A DNA stretch of 64,000 bases from Flavitalea plasmicola (GCF_030546645.1 NZ_JAUOTO010000004.1:434001-498000), one strand, 5' to 3'; positions 25,255 to 34,562 are shown, numbered from the stretch's first letter. Numbers and translations: made by a program. The notes: generated from the sequence alone by a model not told the origin.

Positions 25255-25287
25255 AAAAAAAGGACCACATTGCTGTGATCCTTTTTT
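25255..25287 (-). terminator. Rho-independent terminator, probably the displaced terminator of tRNA-Asp
   Basis: A stem of about ten pairs with one mismatch (AAAGGACCAC / GTGATCCTTT) has T-runs on both sides. It abuts the left attachment repeat at 25286. Before the island entered, the tRNA-Asp gene would have ended right here, so this hairpin is likely its original terminator. Confidence 0.6.
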
Positions 25288-25304
25288 CGCGGACCGGACG
25301 GGAC
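25286..25304 (-). repeat. Left attachment site (copy of tRNA-Asp 3' end)
   Basis: The 19-bp sequence TTCGCGGACCGGACGGGAC is identical to 36190-36208, which contains the last 15 bases of tRNA-Asp. The neighbouring bases do not continue as tRNA, as expected for the distal att copy of an element integrated in a tRNA 3' end. Confidence 0.85.
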
Positions 25305-25687
25305 AATGACTGACCGCCGGAACCTGCGCCTGTATTATATTTCAAGATAACGATCGGATGACTACCCGAATCCCTACCCGGGAGATCTGATATGATTTGG
25401 ATCGTTTTAGGACTAAGAGCTATTGCATGACAAAGGTAGAAAATAATGGTGATGTACGCAACAAGGGGAAAGGGTAAGGGCGCGGCCGCCCGCTACTCTT
25501 ATATGGAATTTCCCAAAACGAAAAAGGGCAAAAAAGAAAGGCGCCGCCCACAGCCTGATCTTTCATTGCGCGTATAAAGGACGGCTCTTGTGCGGCTGGC
25601 GCTGTGTTTATGCCGCGGAATCGCCCCGGGCTGTATCTTGCGCCGCTTTTTTGGTCTTTTGGGTTGGATGTTGGGATGCTCTTCTTA
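25305..25687. other. Gene-free left end of the island
   Basis: These 383 bp between the left att repeat and the DUF4143 gene hold no credible coding frame. GC-rich clusters (GGCGCGGCCGCCCGC near 25480, CCCCGGGC near 25625) contrast with the AT-rich hsd genes. No promoter or repeat was recognised. Confidence 0.5.
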
Positions 25688-26899
25688 TTATATTGTACCC
25701 GCTAGGAACTCTTTCAGATTAATCTGTTTGATACCCTTAAATGTATTCCTGGACTGAATTTCATCCATGGTAACAACATATTTTGGATAATTGTCGGGAA
25801 TAGCGGCAAGGTTTCCAAATTCGCGTTTGATTATACTTTCATCACCCAGTTGGTAAGCGACCTGCACATATACCCGTTCACCATTTTTCTCGGCCATGAA
25901 GTCTATTTCTTTATCACCGGATTTTCCGACGTAAACGGTGTGTCTGTTTCTTAGCAAATGCAGGTACACGGCATTTTCCATGAGCTTGCCTATATCGCCG
26001 CGGTAATTAAATGGTCGAATGCTGTTGCGTAAGCCTAAATCCTCAAAATAAAACTTTTCGCCAATCTCAAATATTTTCAGGCCCTGGATATCAGCCCTCG
26101 ATACCTTATGAACGAAATAGGCGTTCGTCAGGGCCTTCAGATAATTGATGACAGATTGTGTCGGTATATTGATCTGCTGCGATTTAAGATATTTGCTAAT
26201 ATTCTGCGCCGAAAAAAGGCTGCCTGTGTTATCGGCCAGGTAAGTGACCAGATTTTCCAAAAGAGACACGTTCCGGATATTTTCCCGACTTACCACATCC
26301 TTTAATAAAATGGTTGAATACAGGCTTTTCAGGTATTCGAAGACTATTGATGGGTCCAGCCCGAGATGATATTGGTAAGGCATACCTCCCAACGTCAGAT
26401 ACAGGTTTAAGTTTTCCTTGCTATCCACTATCTGGTTAAATTCCAGAAACTCCGCATAGCTTAAACCATGAATGGAGAACTCCATATATCGGCCCGCTAA
26501 CAGAGTGGCCAATTCGCCCGAGAGCATCTTGGCATTGCTGCCGGTACAATAGATATCGCATTCTTTCAGGTTTAACAGGCTTCTCAGGCAGCGTTGAAAG
26601 GATTCAATTTCCTGCACTTCATCTATAAATAGGAAGTTGTCCTTCCCTTCCAACAGGTGGTCCTTGACATACATATGCAGATCCTCACTATTCCTGAGCC
26701 CTGAAAACTCTTCCAACTCTTTGTCTATATAAAGGATATTGGCGTCCGGATGGCTCTGCCTTATTTCTTCAATGAGCTGTTTAAGCATATAGCTCTTGCC
26801 GATCCTTCGTTGTCCGGTGATAATTTTGATCAGGTCCTTTCCGATAAAGGGCTTGATCTTCTCCATATATTGCTTCCGGAGAATAATCTTTTCTTTCAT
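25688..26899 (-). CDS. AAA ATPase with DUF4143 domain
   Basis: A 403-residue protein of the AAA_14/DUF4143 family. The ATG at 26899 (MKEKIILRKQYMEKIKPFIG) is preferred to one at 26941. Walker A is GQRRIGKSYML near residue 31, Walker B NFLFIDEVQE, followed by sensor-like YCTGSNAKMLSGELATLLAG. The C-terminal DUF4143 part (from about residue 200) ends with the nuclease-like GDKEIDFMAEKNGERVYVQV, an E-ID-x-QV pattern like that of PD-(D/E)XK folds. The family is very common in Bacteroidota and its biological role is unsettled. It is the first gene inside the island's left end. A deleted second copy is seen at 18792-18846. Confidence 0.9.
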   Translation of the reverse strand: MKEKIILRKQYMEKIKPFIGKDLIKIITGQRRIGKSYMLKQLIEEIRQSHPDANILYIDKELEEFSGLRNSEDLHMYVKDHLLEGKDNFLFIDEVQEIESFQRCLRSLLNLKECDIYCTGSNAKMLSGELATLLAGRYMEFSIHGLSYAEFLEFNQIVDSKENLNLYLTLGGMPYQYHLGLDPSIVFEYLKSLYSTILLKDVVSRENIRNVSLLENLVTYLADNTGSLFSAQNISKYLKSQQINIPTQSVINYLKALTNAYFVHKVSRADIQGLKIFEIGEKFYFEDLGLRNSIRPFNYRGDIGKLMENAVYLHLLRNRHTVYVGKSGDKEIDFMAEKNGERVYVQVAYQLGDESIIKREFGNLAAIPDNYPKYVVTMDEIQSRNTFKGIKQINLKEFLAGTI

Positions 26900-27131
26900 A
26901 CGGTATAATTTATAAATCTGCAAAAATACAGATTTCTTCAATTATAACATAATAAATTGATGAATCTGAGAATTTGTCAAGTATAGATAGTGATGAAATT
27001 GGATAAATTGGCCCATGATTAAAGCATATACATAATACAAGTTGTTTTTATAATTTAGTGTAAATCATTTAGTTATTATTTTAATCTGGTTCGATTCGGC
27101 GTATGAAATAAGCATAATTCAAATAGTTTTT

Positions 27132-27139
27132 TATCTTTG
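27132..27139 (+). promoter_or_regulatory. Bacteroidota -7 element of the hsdR promoter
   Basis: TATCTTTG fits the TAnnTTTG consensus and lies 10 bp before the ATG of hsdR, which would make the transcript nearly leaderless. No convincing TTG at -33 is seen. Confidence 0.4.
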
Positions 27140-27148
27140 ATTCAACCA

Positions 27149-29935
27149 ATGAACCAAAATCCTGAACAACTTGCCAGGGATCATATTGACAGCCAATTAT
27201 CGGCTTGCGGATGGGTTATTCAGAGTAAAAAACATATTAATCTTGCTGCTGGCTTGGGGGTCGCTGTGCGAGAGTATCAGACCGACGTAGGACCGGCAGA
27301 CTATGTACTATTTATCGATAAAAAGCCCGTAGGTATCATTGAGGCCAAACGTGCAGAAGAAGGGCATCGTCTGACTGTGCACGAAGACCAATCCGCCGAA
27401 TATGCCGCCGCCAAACTGAAATATTGCAACAACGATCCCCTTCCTTTTGTATATGAAAGCACCGGGGATGAGACGAGATTCACAGATTATCGGGATCCCA
27501 AACCTCGTTCCAGACGCCTGTTTACCTTTCATCGACCGGAGACCTTCCAGGAATGGATTCGCCAACCGGCATCCTTGAGGGCGCTCCTACGGAAAATTCC
27601 CGCCTTGCCAACAGAGGGTTTGCGTGATTGTCAGATCAATGCCATTCACAATCTGGAAAAGTCCTTTAGAGATAACCACCCTTTGGCCCTGATACAAATG
27701 GCGACCGGTTCGGGTAAGACCTTTACCGCGATCACATTCATTTACAGGCTATTAAAATACGCGAAAGCCAAACGCATTCTTTTCCTAGTGGATACTAAGA
27801 ACCTGGGCGAACAGGCCGAACAAGAATTCATGGCCTATTTGCCCAATGATGATAACCGGAAATTCACTGAACTCTACGGAGTGACACGCCTCAAAAGCAG
27901 TTTTATTCCCGGCGATAACCAAGTCTATATATCCACCATTCAACGAATGTATTCCATCTTACAAGGAAAGGAATTGGATGAAACGGCAGAAGAAGTTAAT
28001 CCCAACGAAACCCGATTTGAAGTCAAAGCACCACCTTTACCTGTTGGGTATACAGAAAAAGTACCGCCGGAGTTTTTTGATTTCGTTGTGATTGATGAGT
28101 GTCATCGGAGTATCTACAATCTTTGGAAACAAGTTCTGGATTATTTTGACGCCTTTCAGATAGGGCTGACTGCCACACCGGACAACCGTACTTTTGGCTA
28201 TTTTAACCAAAACCTGGTATCCGATTATGGCTATGAAAAGGCGGTGATCGATGGGGTCCTGGTACCCTACAATGTTTTCACCATCGAAACCAAGATCACC
28301 CGGCATGGAAGTCGAATCACCATGGGAGAGAAAGTAGACAAGCGGGAGCGGCTGACCCGGCGGAAATTCTGGGAAGCGGTCGATGAGGATTTGGAATACA
28401 GCGGCAAGCAACTGGACAAGGATATCGTTAACCCAAGCCAGATCCGATCGATTGTACGTGCCATCAAAGAAAATATGCCGGCCATGTTTCCCGATAGGTT
28501 GGCACAGGATGGTGTATTCGAGGTGCCTAAAACTCTTATCTTCGCGAAGACCGATTCTCATGCCGAAGATATTATCGAGATTGTACGGGAAGAATTTGGG
28601 GAAGAAAATAAATTCTGTAAAAAGATTACCTATAAAAGTGTGGATGACCCGAAGACGGTGTTGAGCCAGTTTCGTAATGATTACTATCCTCGTATAGCGG
28701 TTACTGTCGATATGATTGCGACTGGCACCGACATTCGCCCTTTGGAAGTTCTGGTTTTTATGCGCGATGTTAAGAGCCGAAGTTACTACGAACAAATGAA
28801 GGGCCGCGGGACGCGCACCTGCTCGCTGGAGCAATTGAAAGCCACAGGCACGCCTTCAGCCAAATTTACCAAGGATCATTTCGTTATCATTGATGCGGTG
28901 GGGGTGGAAAGCTCCCAAAAGACAGATAGTCGACCGCTGGAAAAAGAGCCGGGACTGTCACTTAAGGATCTTTTGCAAAACGTGGCGATGGGAAATACCC
29001 AAGAAGATATTTTGAGTTCTCTAGCCAACCGCCTGATCCGCCTGGATAAACAGATTAACGAAAAAGAGAAAGCCAATTTCATAACCCAGGCGGGTGGGCT
29101 GACAATCAACCAGGTAGTCCGACAGTTGCTTAATGCCTATGACCCCGATACGCTGGAGAATATCAACCATAACTGTCAACGGACCATGGTTGGCGAGGCC
29201 CCGATAGAGATAGCAGCAGCCATCCGGGCAAAAAAGCAGGAATTGGTGGAGGCTGCCGTCGCCGTATTCAACAACCCCGAGCTGCGGAATTATATAGTCG
29301 ACGTGCGCAAAAAGTACGATCAGATTATAGATACTGTCAATCTGGATGAGATCACGAATATCGGCTGGGTAAAAGATCAGGAATCTGCCGCTGCCAGTCT
29401 CATACAAGACTTCACTGCCTGGATCGAAGCTCATAAAGAAGAGATCACCGCTCTGCAAATATTTTATGGACAACCCTATCGCAGACGAGAATTGACTTAT
29501 GCGATGATCCGCGACTTATGCGAGCAGATAAAAATGGAAAGTCCACTGTTGGCACCCAGCCAGGTTTGGCGAGCTTATGAGCAATTGAAGCAGGCCAAGG
29601 GATCGCCAAAGAATGAGCTCATTGCTCTCGTATCCTTAATTCGCCGGGTAAGCGGGATAGACAAAGAACTGCTTGGTTATGATAAAACGGTGGACAAGAA
29701 TTTTCAGGATTGGGTATTTAAGAAGCAAGCCGGTGCAGATATCAAGTTCACGGACGAACAAATGAACTGGCTCCGGATGATCAAGGACTATGTGGCTAGC
29801 TCGTTTAAGGTTGAAAAGGACGACTTTGAATTGGATCCTTTTAATAAAAAGGGGGGGCTAGGGAAAATGTGGCAGTTGTTTGGGGAGCAAACGGAGGAGA
29901 TTATTGATGAGTTGAATGAGGTGCTGGCGGCTTAG
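27149..29935 (+). CDS. hsdR: Type I restriction endonuclease subunit R
   Basis: A 928-residue HsdR. The start is the ATG at 27149, not a TTG 12 bp upstream. The N-terminal nuclease domain shows GPADYVLFIDKKPVGIIEAK (PD-(D/E)XK). The SF2 translocase follows with Walker A MATGSGKT (K190) and the DECH box IDECHRS (316-319), then motif VI-like YYEQMKGRGTRT. The C-terminal 300 residues are the EcoEI-type region (LRMIKDYVASSFKVEKDDFE). It binds the MTase core, translocates DNA using ATP and cuts unmodified DNA. It is the first gene of hsdR-hsdS-hsdM-mrr. Confidence 0.97.
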   Translation: MNQNPEQLARDHIDSQLSACGWVIQSKKHINLAAGLGVAVREYQTDVGPADYVLFIDKKPVGIIEAKRAEEGHRLTVHEDQSAEYAAAKLKYCNNDPLPFVYESTGDETRFTDYRDPKPRSRRLFTFHRPETFQEWIRQPASLRALLRKIPALPTEGLRDCQINAIHNLEKSFRDNHPLALIQMATGSGKTFTAITFIYRLLKYAKAKRILFLVDTKNLGEQAEQEFMAYLPNDDNRKFTELYGVTRLKSSFIPGDNQVYISTIQRMYSILQGKELDETAEEVNPNETRFEVKAPPLPVGYTEKVPPEFFDFVVIDECHRSIYNLWKQVLDYFDAFQIGLTATPDNRTFGYFNQNLVSDYGYEKAVIDGVLVPYNVFTIETKITRHGSRITMGEKVDKRERLTRRKFWEAVDEDLEYSGKQLDKDIVNPSQIRSIVRAIKENMPAMFPDRLAQDGVFEVPKTLIFAKTDSHAEDIIEIVREEFGEENKFCKKITYKSVDDPKTVLSQFRNDYYPRIAVTVDMIATGTDIRPLEVLVFMRDVKSRSYYEQMKGRGTRTCSLEQLKATGTPSAKFTKDHFVIIDAVGVESSQKTDSRPLEKEPGLSLKDLLQNVAMGNTQEDILSSLANRLIRLDKQINEKEKANFITQAGGLTINQVVRQLLNAYDPDTLENINHNCQRTMVGEAPIEIAAAIRAKKQELVEAAVAVFNNPELRNYIVDVRKKYDQIIDTVNLDEITNIGWVKDQESAAASLIQDFTAWIEAHKEEITALQIFYGQPYRRRELTYAMIRDLCEQIKMESPLLAPSQVWRAYEQLKQAKGSPKNELIALVSLIRRVSGIDKELLGYDKTVDKNFQDWVFKKQAGADIKFTDEQMNWLRMIKDYVASSFKVEKDDFELDPFNKKGGLGKMWQLFGEQTEEIIDELNEVLAA

Positions 29936-29972
29936 TCAATTTCGGAATTATTAATATTGAAGAATTAGAGCA

Positions 29973-31136
29973 ATGATTGAAGAAGTAAAAAGTATTTTGC
30001 CGGAAAAATGGAAATGGATAAAACTTGGAGAAATTTGCTCATTTGAATATGGTAAACCATTAAAAAAAGAAAACCGAGATGTTAATGGGCTGTTCCCGGT
30101 TATAGGGTCAAATGGCGTTGTAGGGAATCATACAGAGTATTTGGTTAATGGCCCTGGCGTAGTTATCGGTAGAAAAGGAGCAGCCGGAGAAGTTACCTTT
30201 ATTAAACAAAACTTCTGGCCTATAGATACAACTTATTATTTAAAAATAGATACTGAAGGCTCGTTGCTTTATTTTTATCATTTATTAAAATCATTAAGGC
30301 TAAATCAATTTGAAAGATCGACAGCAATACCTGGTTTAAATAGAAACGATGCATATGATAAGTTTATACCACTTCCACCTATAGATATTCAACAAGCCAT
30401 TGTTTCCAAAATTGAAGAACTCTTTAGCGAACTGGACAAAGGCATCGAAAACCTCCGCATCGCTCAACAACAACTCAAAACCTACCGGCAGGCTGTATTA
30501 AATACCTCAATTGTAGAAGAAAATGCTCAAACAATAGAATCCATAATAGAAAAGCTTGACCAAGGCTGGAGTCCGAAATGCGAAAACCAGTCTTCAACTG
30601 ATACAAATGAATGGGCAGTAATTAAAACAAGCGCAGTCCAGCATGGATATTTTATTGATTGGGAAAATAAGAAATTGCCAAACGAATTAATGCCAAGGCA
30701 ACAGCACGAGATAGAAGCTGGAGATATTCTAATTACACGGGCAGGTCCAAGGGTAAGAGTTGGAGTATGTTGCATGGTAAAAAAGGTAAGGCCTAAATTA
30801 ATAAACTGTGATAAGGTATATCGAATTAGAGTAAACAGAAATAAAATTATCCCGGAGTTCTTCGAACTTGTGCTCAATTCCCCCCGTTACCAAGATAAAA
30901 TAGAGCAAATGAAAACAGGTATTAGTGACAGTGGTTTGAATTTAACGCAAAAAGCATTTTTGAAAATTGAAATCCCCGTTCCATCAATAAAAAAGCAACA
31001 AAACCTTGTGCTGAATATTGAAAATCTCCTTGTCGTTGCTGACAAAATGGATGAAAGCATTGCCCAAAGCCTTCAACAGGCCGAGGTATTAAGGCAGAGC
31101 ATATTAAAAAAAGCATTTGAAGGTAAGCTAGTTTAA
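29973..31136 (+). CDS. hsdS: Type I restriction-modification specificity subunit S
   Basis: A 387-residue HsdS with two target recognition domains. TRD1 occupies about residues 8-140 (WKWIKLGEICSFEYGKPL ... FIPLPPIDIQQAIVSKIEEL). It is followed by the central conserved helix (SELDKGIENLRIAQQQLKTY RQAVL region). TRD2 covers about 190-335, ending KIEIPVPSIKKQQNLVLNIE, and the C-terminal helix is QSLQQAEVLRQSILKKAFEG. It determines the bipartite recognition site for both methylation and cleavage. Its GC content is clearly lower than that of the neighbours, usual for variable TRDs. It is placed between hsdR and hsdM. Confidence 0.96.
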   Translation: MIEEVKSILPEKWKWIKLGEICSFEYGKPLKKENRDVNGLFPVIGSNGVVGNHTEYLVNGPGVVIGRKGAAGEVTFIKQNFWPIDTTYYLKIDTEGSLLYFYHLLKSLRLNQFERSTAIPGLNRNDAYDKFIPLPPIDIQQAIVSKIEELFSELDKGIENLRIAQQQLKTYRQAVLNTSIVEENAQTIESIIEKLDQGWSPKCENQSSTDTNEWAVIKTSAVQHGYFIDWENKKLPNELMPRQQHEIEAGDILITRAGPRVRVGVCCMVKKVRPKLINCDKVYRIRVNRNKIIPEFFELVLNSPRYQDKIEQMKTGISDSGLNLTQKAFLKIEIPVPSIKKQQNLVLNIENLLVVADKMDESIAQSLQQAEVLRQSILKKAFEGKLV

Positions 31137-31157
31137 TCGGAAAGGTCATTACAAAAA

Positions 31158-32651
31158 ATGAGTAACAGCAATTCAAACAATACATCGAATATAGTTAGCA
31201 AAGTCTGGGCCTTTTGTAACACCCTTCGTGATGACGGTGTCGGCTATGGTGACTATCTGGAGCAACTTACTTACTTGCTATTTTTAAAAATGGCAGATGA
31301 ATACAGTAAACCACCACATAGCCGGAAGATGCCTATTCCTGCCAAGTACAATTGGGGAGCCTTGACCAATAAATCAGGTGGTGAATTGGAATTACATTAT
31401 AATACTCTTCTCCGAGAGTTAGGAAACGAAAAAGGCATGCTAGGCCAGATTTTTACCAAGAGTCAAAATAAGATACAGGATCCCGCTAAACTTTACAAAC
31501 TCATTGCTTTGATTGATGCGGAACAATGGGTGATGATGGGGGTAAAAGACAAAGGAGATATATATGAAGGACTCCTTGAAAAAAACGCTGAAGATACCAA
31601 AAGTGGGGCTGGTCAATACTTTACACCGAGGGCGCTAATTAAAGCCATGGTAATCTGTTTGCAGCCCGAACCAGGCAAAACCATCGCAGATCCAGCCTGT
31701 GGCACGGGAGGCTTCTTTTTAGCAGCTTATGACTGGATCACGGAGAACTACGAGTTAGACAAGGGGCATAAGCAATTTTTGAAATTCAAGACTTTTTACG
31801 GAAATGAAATTGTGGCCAGCACCCGGCGTCTGGCGCTGATGAATTTATTCTTGCATAATATCGGCGACATCGATAGTGATACCATTATTTCACCGAATGA
31901 CTCCCTAATTGCCGATGCCGGCGTCCGGTACGATTACGTATTAGCCAACCCACCCTTTGGCAAAAAAAGCAGCATGACCTTTACCAACGAAGACGGCGAA
32001 CAGGAGAAAGAGGACCTGACCTATAACCGCCAGGACTTTTGGGTGACTACTAGTAATAAACAGCTCAACTTTCTACAGCATATCAAATCTATGCTCAAAA
32101 CAACAGGCATGGCCGCTGTAGTATTACCCGATAATGTGCTGTTTGAAGGTGGCGCAGGAGAAACTGTTCGAAAAAGACTTTTGGAGACGACCGATCTGCA
32201 TACAATTCTCCGCCTGCCCACCGGCATCTTTTACGCCAATGGAGTGAAAGCCAATGTCCTATTTTTTGACGGCAAGGCTTCCAGCAAAACCCCATGGACA
32301 AAAGAAATATGGGTGTACGATTACCGAACCAATATCCATCATACCCTGAAGAAGAATCCGCTGAAGCTGGACGACTTAAAAGATTTTATCAACTGCTACA
32401 ATCCCGGGAATCGCCATAAAAGAAAATCCACCTTTTCTGACACCAACCTTGAGGGACGGTGGAGAAAATTTACCTATGAGGAAATTGTTGCTCGTGATAA
32501 AACATCATTAGATATCACCTGGCTGAAAGATAAATCATTGGCTGACCTGCACAACCTTCCTGACCCAGATGAATTGGCGGAAGAAATTGTAGAGAATCTG
32601 GAAGCCGGGCTGGCGAATTTTCAAGCGATTATAGATGCCTTGAAGAAATAG
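31158..32651 (+). CDS. hsdM: Type I restriction-modification DNA methyltransferase subunit M
   Basis: A 497-residue N6-adenine methyltransferase. The HsdM N-terminal helical domain covers about residues 1-140 (WAFCNTLRDDGVGYGDYLEQ LTYLLFLKMADE). Motif X is AGQYFTPRALIKAM, motif I (SAM binding) ADPACGTGGFFLAAYDW and motif IV NPPFGKK. It forms the M2S1 methylase with HsdS and protects host DNA. It begins 21 bp after hsdS and ends 55 bp before the mrr-like gene, consistent with one transcript. Confidence 0.98.
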   Translation: MSNSNSNNTSNIVSKVWAFCNTLRDDGVGYGDYLEQLTYLLFLKMADEYSKPPHSRKMPIPAKYNWGALTNKSGGELELHYNTLLRELGNEKGMLGQIFTKSQNKIQDPAKLYKLIALIDAEQWVMMGVKDKGDIYEGLLEKNAEDTKSGAGQYFTPRALIKAMVICLQPEPGKTIADPACGTGGFFLAAYDWITENYELDKGHKQFLKFKTFYGNEIVASTRRLALMNLFLHNIGDIDSDTIISPNDSLIADAGVRYDYVLANPPFGKKSSMTFTNEDGEQEKEDLTYNRQDFWVTTSNKQLNFLQHIKSMLKTTGMAAVVLPDNVLFEGGAGETVRKRLLETTDLHTILRLPTGIFYANGVKANVLFFDGKASSKTPWTKEIWVYDYRTNIHHTLKKNPLKLDDLKDFINCYNPGNRHKRKSTFSDTNLEGRWRKFTYEEIVARDKTSLDITWLKDKSLADLHNLPDPDELAEEIVENLEAGLANFQAIIDALKK

Positions 32652-32706
32652 TTATTTTAATTATTCTAATGGAACAGCGATTATCACTTTAAAAAATGCG
32701 CTTAGT

Positions 32707-33633
32707 ATGGAAATGGAAGGCCCTCAACAATCCCCCTCCAGGCAAACGGCTTCTAAAAGTATTTACGCTGCTTTTGAGATTTTGAAGGCAGCCGGTGGTC
32801 ATCTGCCGGGAAGAGAGGTTATAAATAAAGTAAAAGAGACTGTCTCTTTTACGGAATGGGAAAAGCAAATCCTGGAAAAGACTGGATATGTGCGTTGGGA
32901 ATCCATTTTGCATTTTTTCACCGTTGATTGTACAAAAGCAGGATATCTACGAAAGAATAAAGGAGTCTGGTATTTGACGGAAGAAGGCGATAAAGCCATG
33001 GCCTTGGGCCCGACCAAATTATTAGACAGCGCAACAAAGGGATATAGACGATGGGCCGCTGAAAATAAGCAGACCAAAATAGAGAATCCCTCCATTCAAT
33101 CAACGCCCATCGAGAGTGAAGAAAATGTAAAGCAGGAGCAAAAAGCCACCCTGGAGATTGTAGCGGAACAGGCTATAGCTGGAATCAAAGAATTTATCAA
33201 GGCCAAAAACCCGTATGAGTTTCAGGATCTTGTTGCCGCCTTACTTCGGGCCATGAAGTATTATACCCCCTTCATATCTCCTAAGGGAAAGGATGGGGGA
33301 TTGGACATAGTAGCTTATACTGATCCATTAGGTGCTGTTGGCCCCAGACTTAAGGTACAAGTAAAACACCGTCCTGATAGTTCAATTCCTGTTGACGATA
33401 TTCGGAGTTTAACTGGTCTATTAAATAAAGACGGAGATGTTGGGTTGTTTGTAACTTCTGGCTATTTCACATCGGAATCTGAACGTTCGGCCCGTGATAG
33501 CCACAGACACATCCGGTTGATCGATATCGACACTTTTATTGCCCTGTGGCAGGAGTTTTATCCTTTTATGAAGGATGAAGACAAAAATATGCTTCCACTT
33601 CAATCCATCTATTTCCTGGGTAGTAATGAATAA
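32707..33633 (+). CDS. Mrr-family restriction endonuclease
   Basis: A 308-residue protein. Residues 10-110 are an Mrr N-terminal winged-helix type domain (AFEILKAAGGHLPGREVINK, GVWYLTEEGDKAMALGPTKL). Residues 150-290 are the Mrr catalytic domain, with DGGLDIVAY (D200) and VQVKH (Q218, K220) completing the D-x(n)-QxK active site. Mrr enzymes often cut methylated DNA. Its place directly after a type I methylase raises the question of how self-cleavage is avoided; it may recognise a different modification. It is the fourth gene of the hsd operon. Confidence 0.93.
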   Translation: MEMEGPQQSPSRQTASKSIYAAFEILKAAGGHLPGREVINKVKETVSFTEWEKQILEKTGYVRWESILHFFTVDCTKAGYLRKNKGVWYLTEEGDKAMALGPTKLLDSATKGYRRWAAENKQTKIENPSIQSTPIESEENVKQEQKATLEIVAEQAIAGIKEFIKAKNPYEFQDLVAALLRAMKYYTPFISPKGKDGGLDIVAYTDPLGAVGPRLKVQVKHRPDSSIPVDDIRSLTGLLNKDGDVGLFVTSGYFTSESERSARDSHRHIRLIDIDTFIALWQEFYPFMKDEDKNMLPLQSIYFLGSNE

Positions 33634-33773
33634 TTTTTAAGATCCAGCTGGAATTTTCACTTTTGTCCCGGCCAGCAGTAAATGTATTTCTTGAATGAGT
33701 TTCCGCACGGCAGTCAAATGGTAACCAGAAGAATCTGCTTATGAAATGAGAAAGTAAAAAAAATGTTGTCTAA

Positions 33774-33866
33774 AACAGTACATCTTGCTCCGTGCAAAAA
33801 CACGGTCAAAAAGAACAAGTGGTGATTACAACACTATATCTTGCTCTCTGCATAAAATAGGCAGAG
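33774..33866. repeat. Pair of leader-plus-hairpin repeats
   Basis: Two units share the leader TATCTTGCT or CATCTTGCT, followed directly by a hairpin and TCA: CCGTG-caaaaa-CACGG (stem 33790-33794 / 33801-33805) and CTCTGC-loop-GCAGAG (33846-33851 / 33861-33866). The stems differ in sequence but both pair perfectly. They lie in the 248-bp gap between the convergent mrr-like gene and the membrane protein gene. The second could act as a weak terminator, although no T-run follows. Confidence 0.6.
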
Positions 33867-33881
33867 TCATCCTTTTCGTTT

Positions 33882-34562
33882 TCAAAATAAGGGCGCTTCC
33901 TGGGATAAAACGGAGAGATCAAGGTCAAGATCATGGCTGAAAAGCTCCTTGATTTTTTTGACAATTTCCTGCCGGTTCACAGTTTTTTGGTTCCGACGCG
34001 ATTTTAAATAGTCTTCCCTTGCCGCCATGGCAGCAGCCTCTCCAATGGTTTTGACCCGAAATTCTTTTCCGAACCAGCCTGCTAATTGGTAACCGATAAT
34101 GATCGTCCCAAGGTCGAGGAACCCATATTTCCAATTAAAGAAAAATTCTATCAAAGAGGCAAGAAGGCCAAAGAAAAGTGTAACGCTTATCCATCCCTTC
34201 GGGTCCAGTATTTTTAATGAAAGGCCTGATTCTTTCCGGATCTTCAAAATTATATGCCGCCGGCGTTTTCTGGGGATTAACCCTTCAAGATCGGAATTTG
34301 GGGTAATCGTATTTTTCCCCAGAAATTGGATCTTGGCAATGGATTCCCGGATTTTATAGAAAGCCTGCTGTGTCGTGCAATCATCAGCATGTTCCAATTC
34401 GATCGAGGAAGAAATGATATCGCAGATATCACCGAAAGTTCGAGCATTTTTGAATGAATCTGTTGCAAGATTTAGACCGAACGATTTCTCGATTTTTACC
34501 AAAACATCTGAAATGTCGTCCGGATCGATATTTCTTAACTCTATTGTGTCAATGGCATTCAC
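33882..34562 (-). CDS. Acyl-carrier-protein-like plus membrane protein, function unknown
   Basis: A 226-residue protein. Residues 1-80 resemble an acyl carrier protein helical bundle (DDISDVLVKIEKSFGLNLAT, then FGDICDIISSSIELEHADD). The phosphopantetheine-bearing DSL motif is not evident, so it may not be acylated. Two hydrophobic helices follow at about 124-145 (WISVTLFFGLLASLIEFFF) and 153-167 (GTIIIGYQLAGWFG). The tail is basic and helical. It is the only island gene besides the integrase and the DUF4143 ATPase on the minus strand. No function is assigned. Confidence 0.6.
   Translation of the reverse strand: MNAIDTIELRNIDPDDISDVLVKIEKSFGLNLATDSFKNARTFGDICDIISSSIELEHADDCTTQQAFYKIRESIAKIQFLGKNTITPNSDLEGLIPRKRRRHIILKIRKESGLSLKILDPKGWISVTLFFGLLASLIEFFFNWKYGFLDLGTIIIGYQLAGWFGKEFRVKTIGEAAAMAAREDYLKSRRNQKTVNRQEIVKKIKELFSHDLDLDLSVLSQEAPLF

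Noticed and set aside
25305-25400. A second, decayed tRNA after the left att repeat
   Set aside because: Beyond the 19-bp repeat the sequence does not form an anticodon arm or D arm, so only the att copy is supported.
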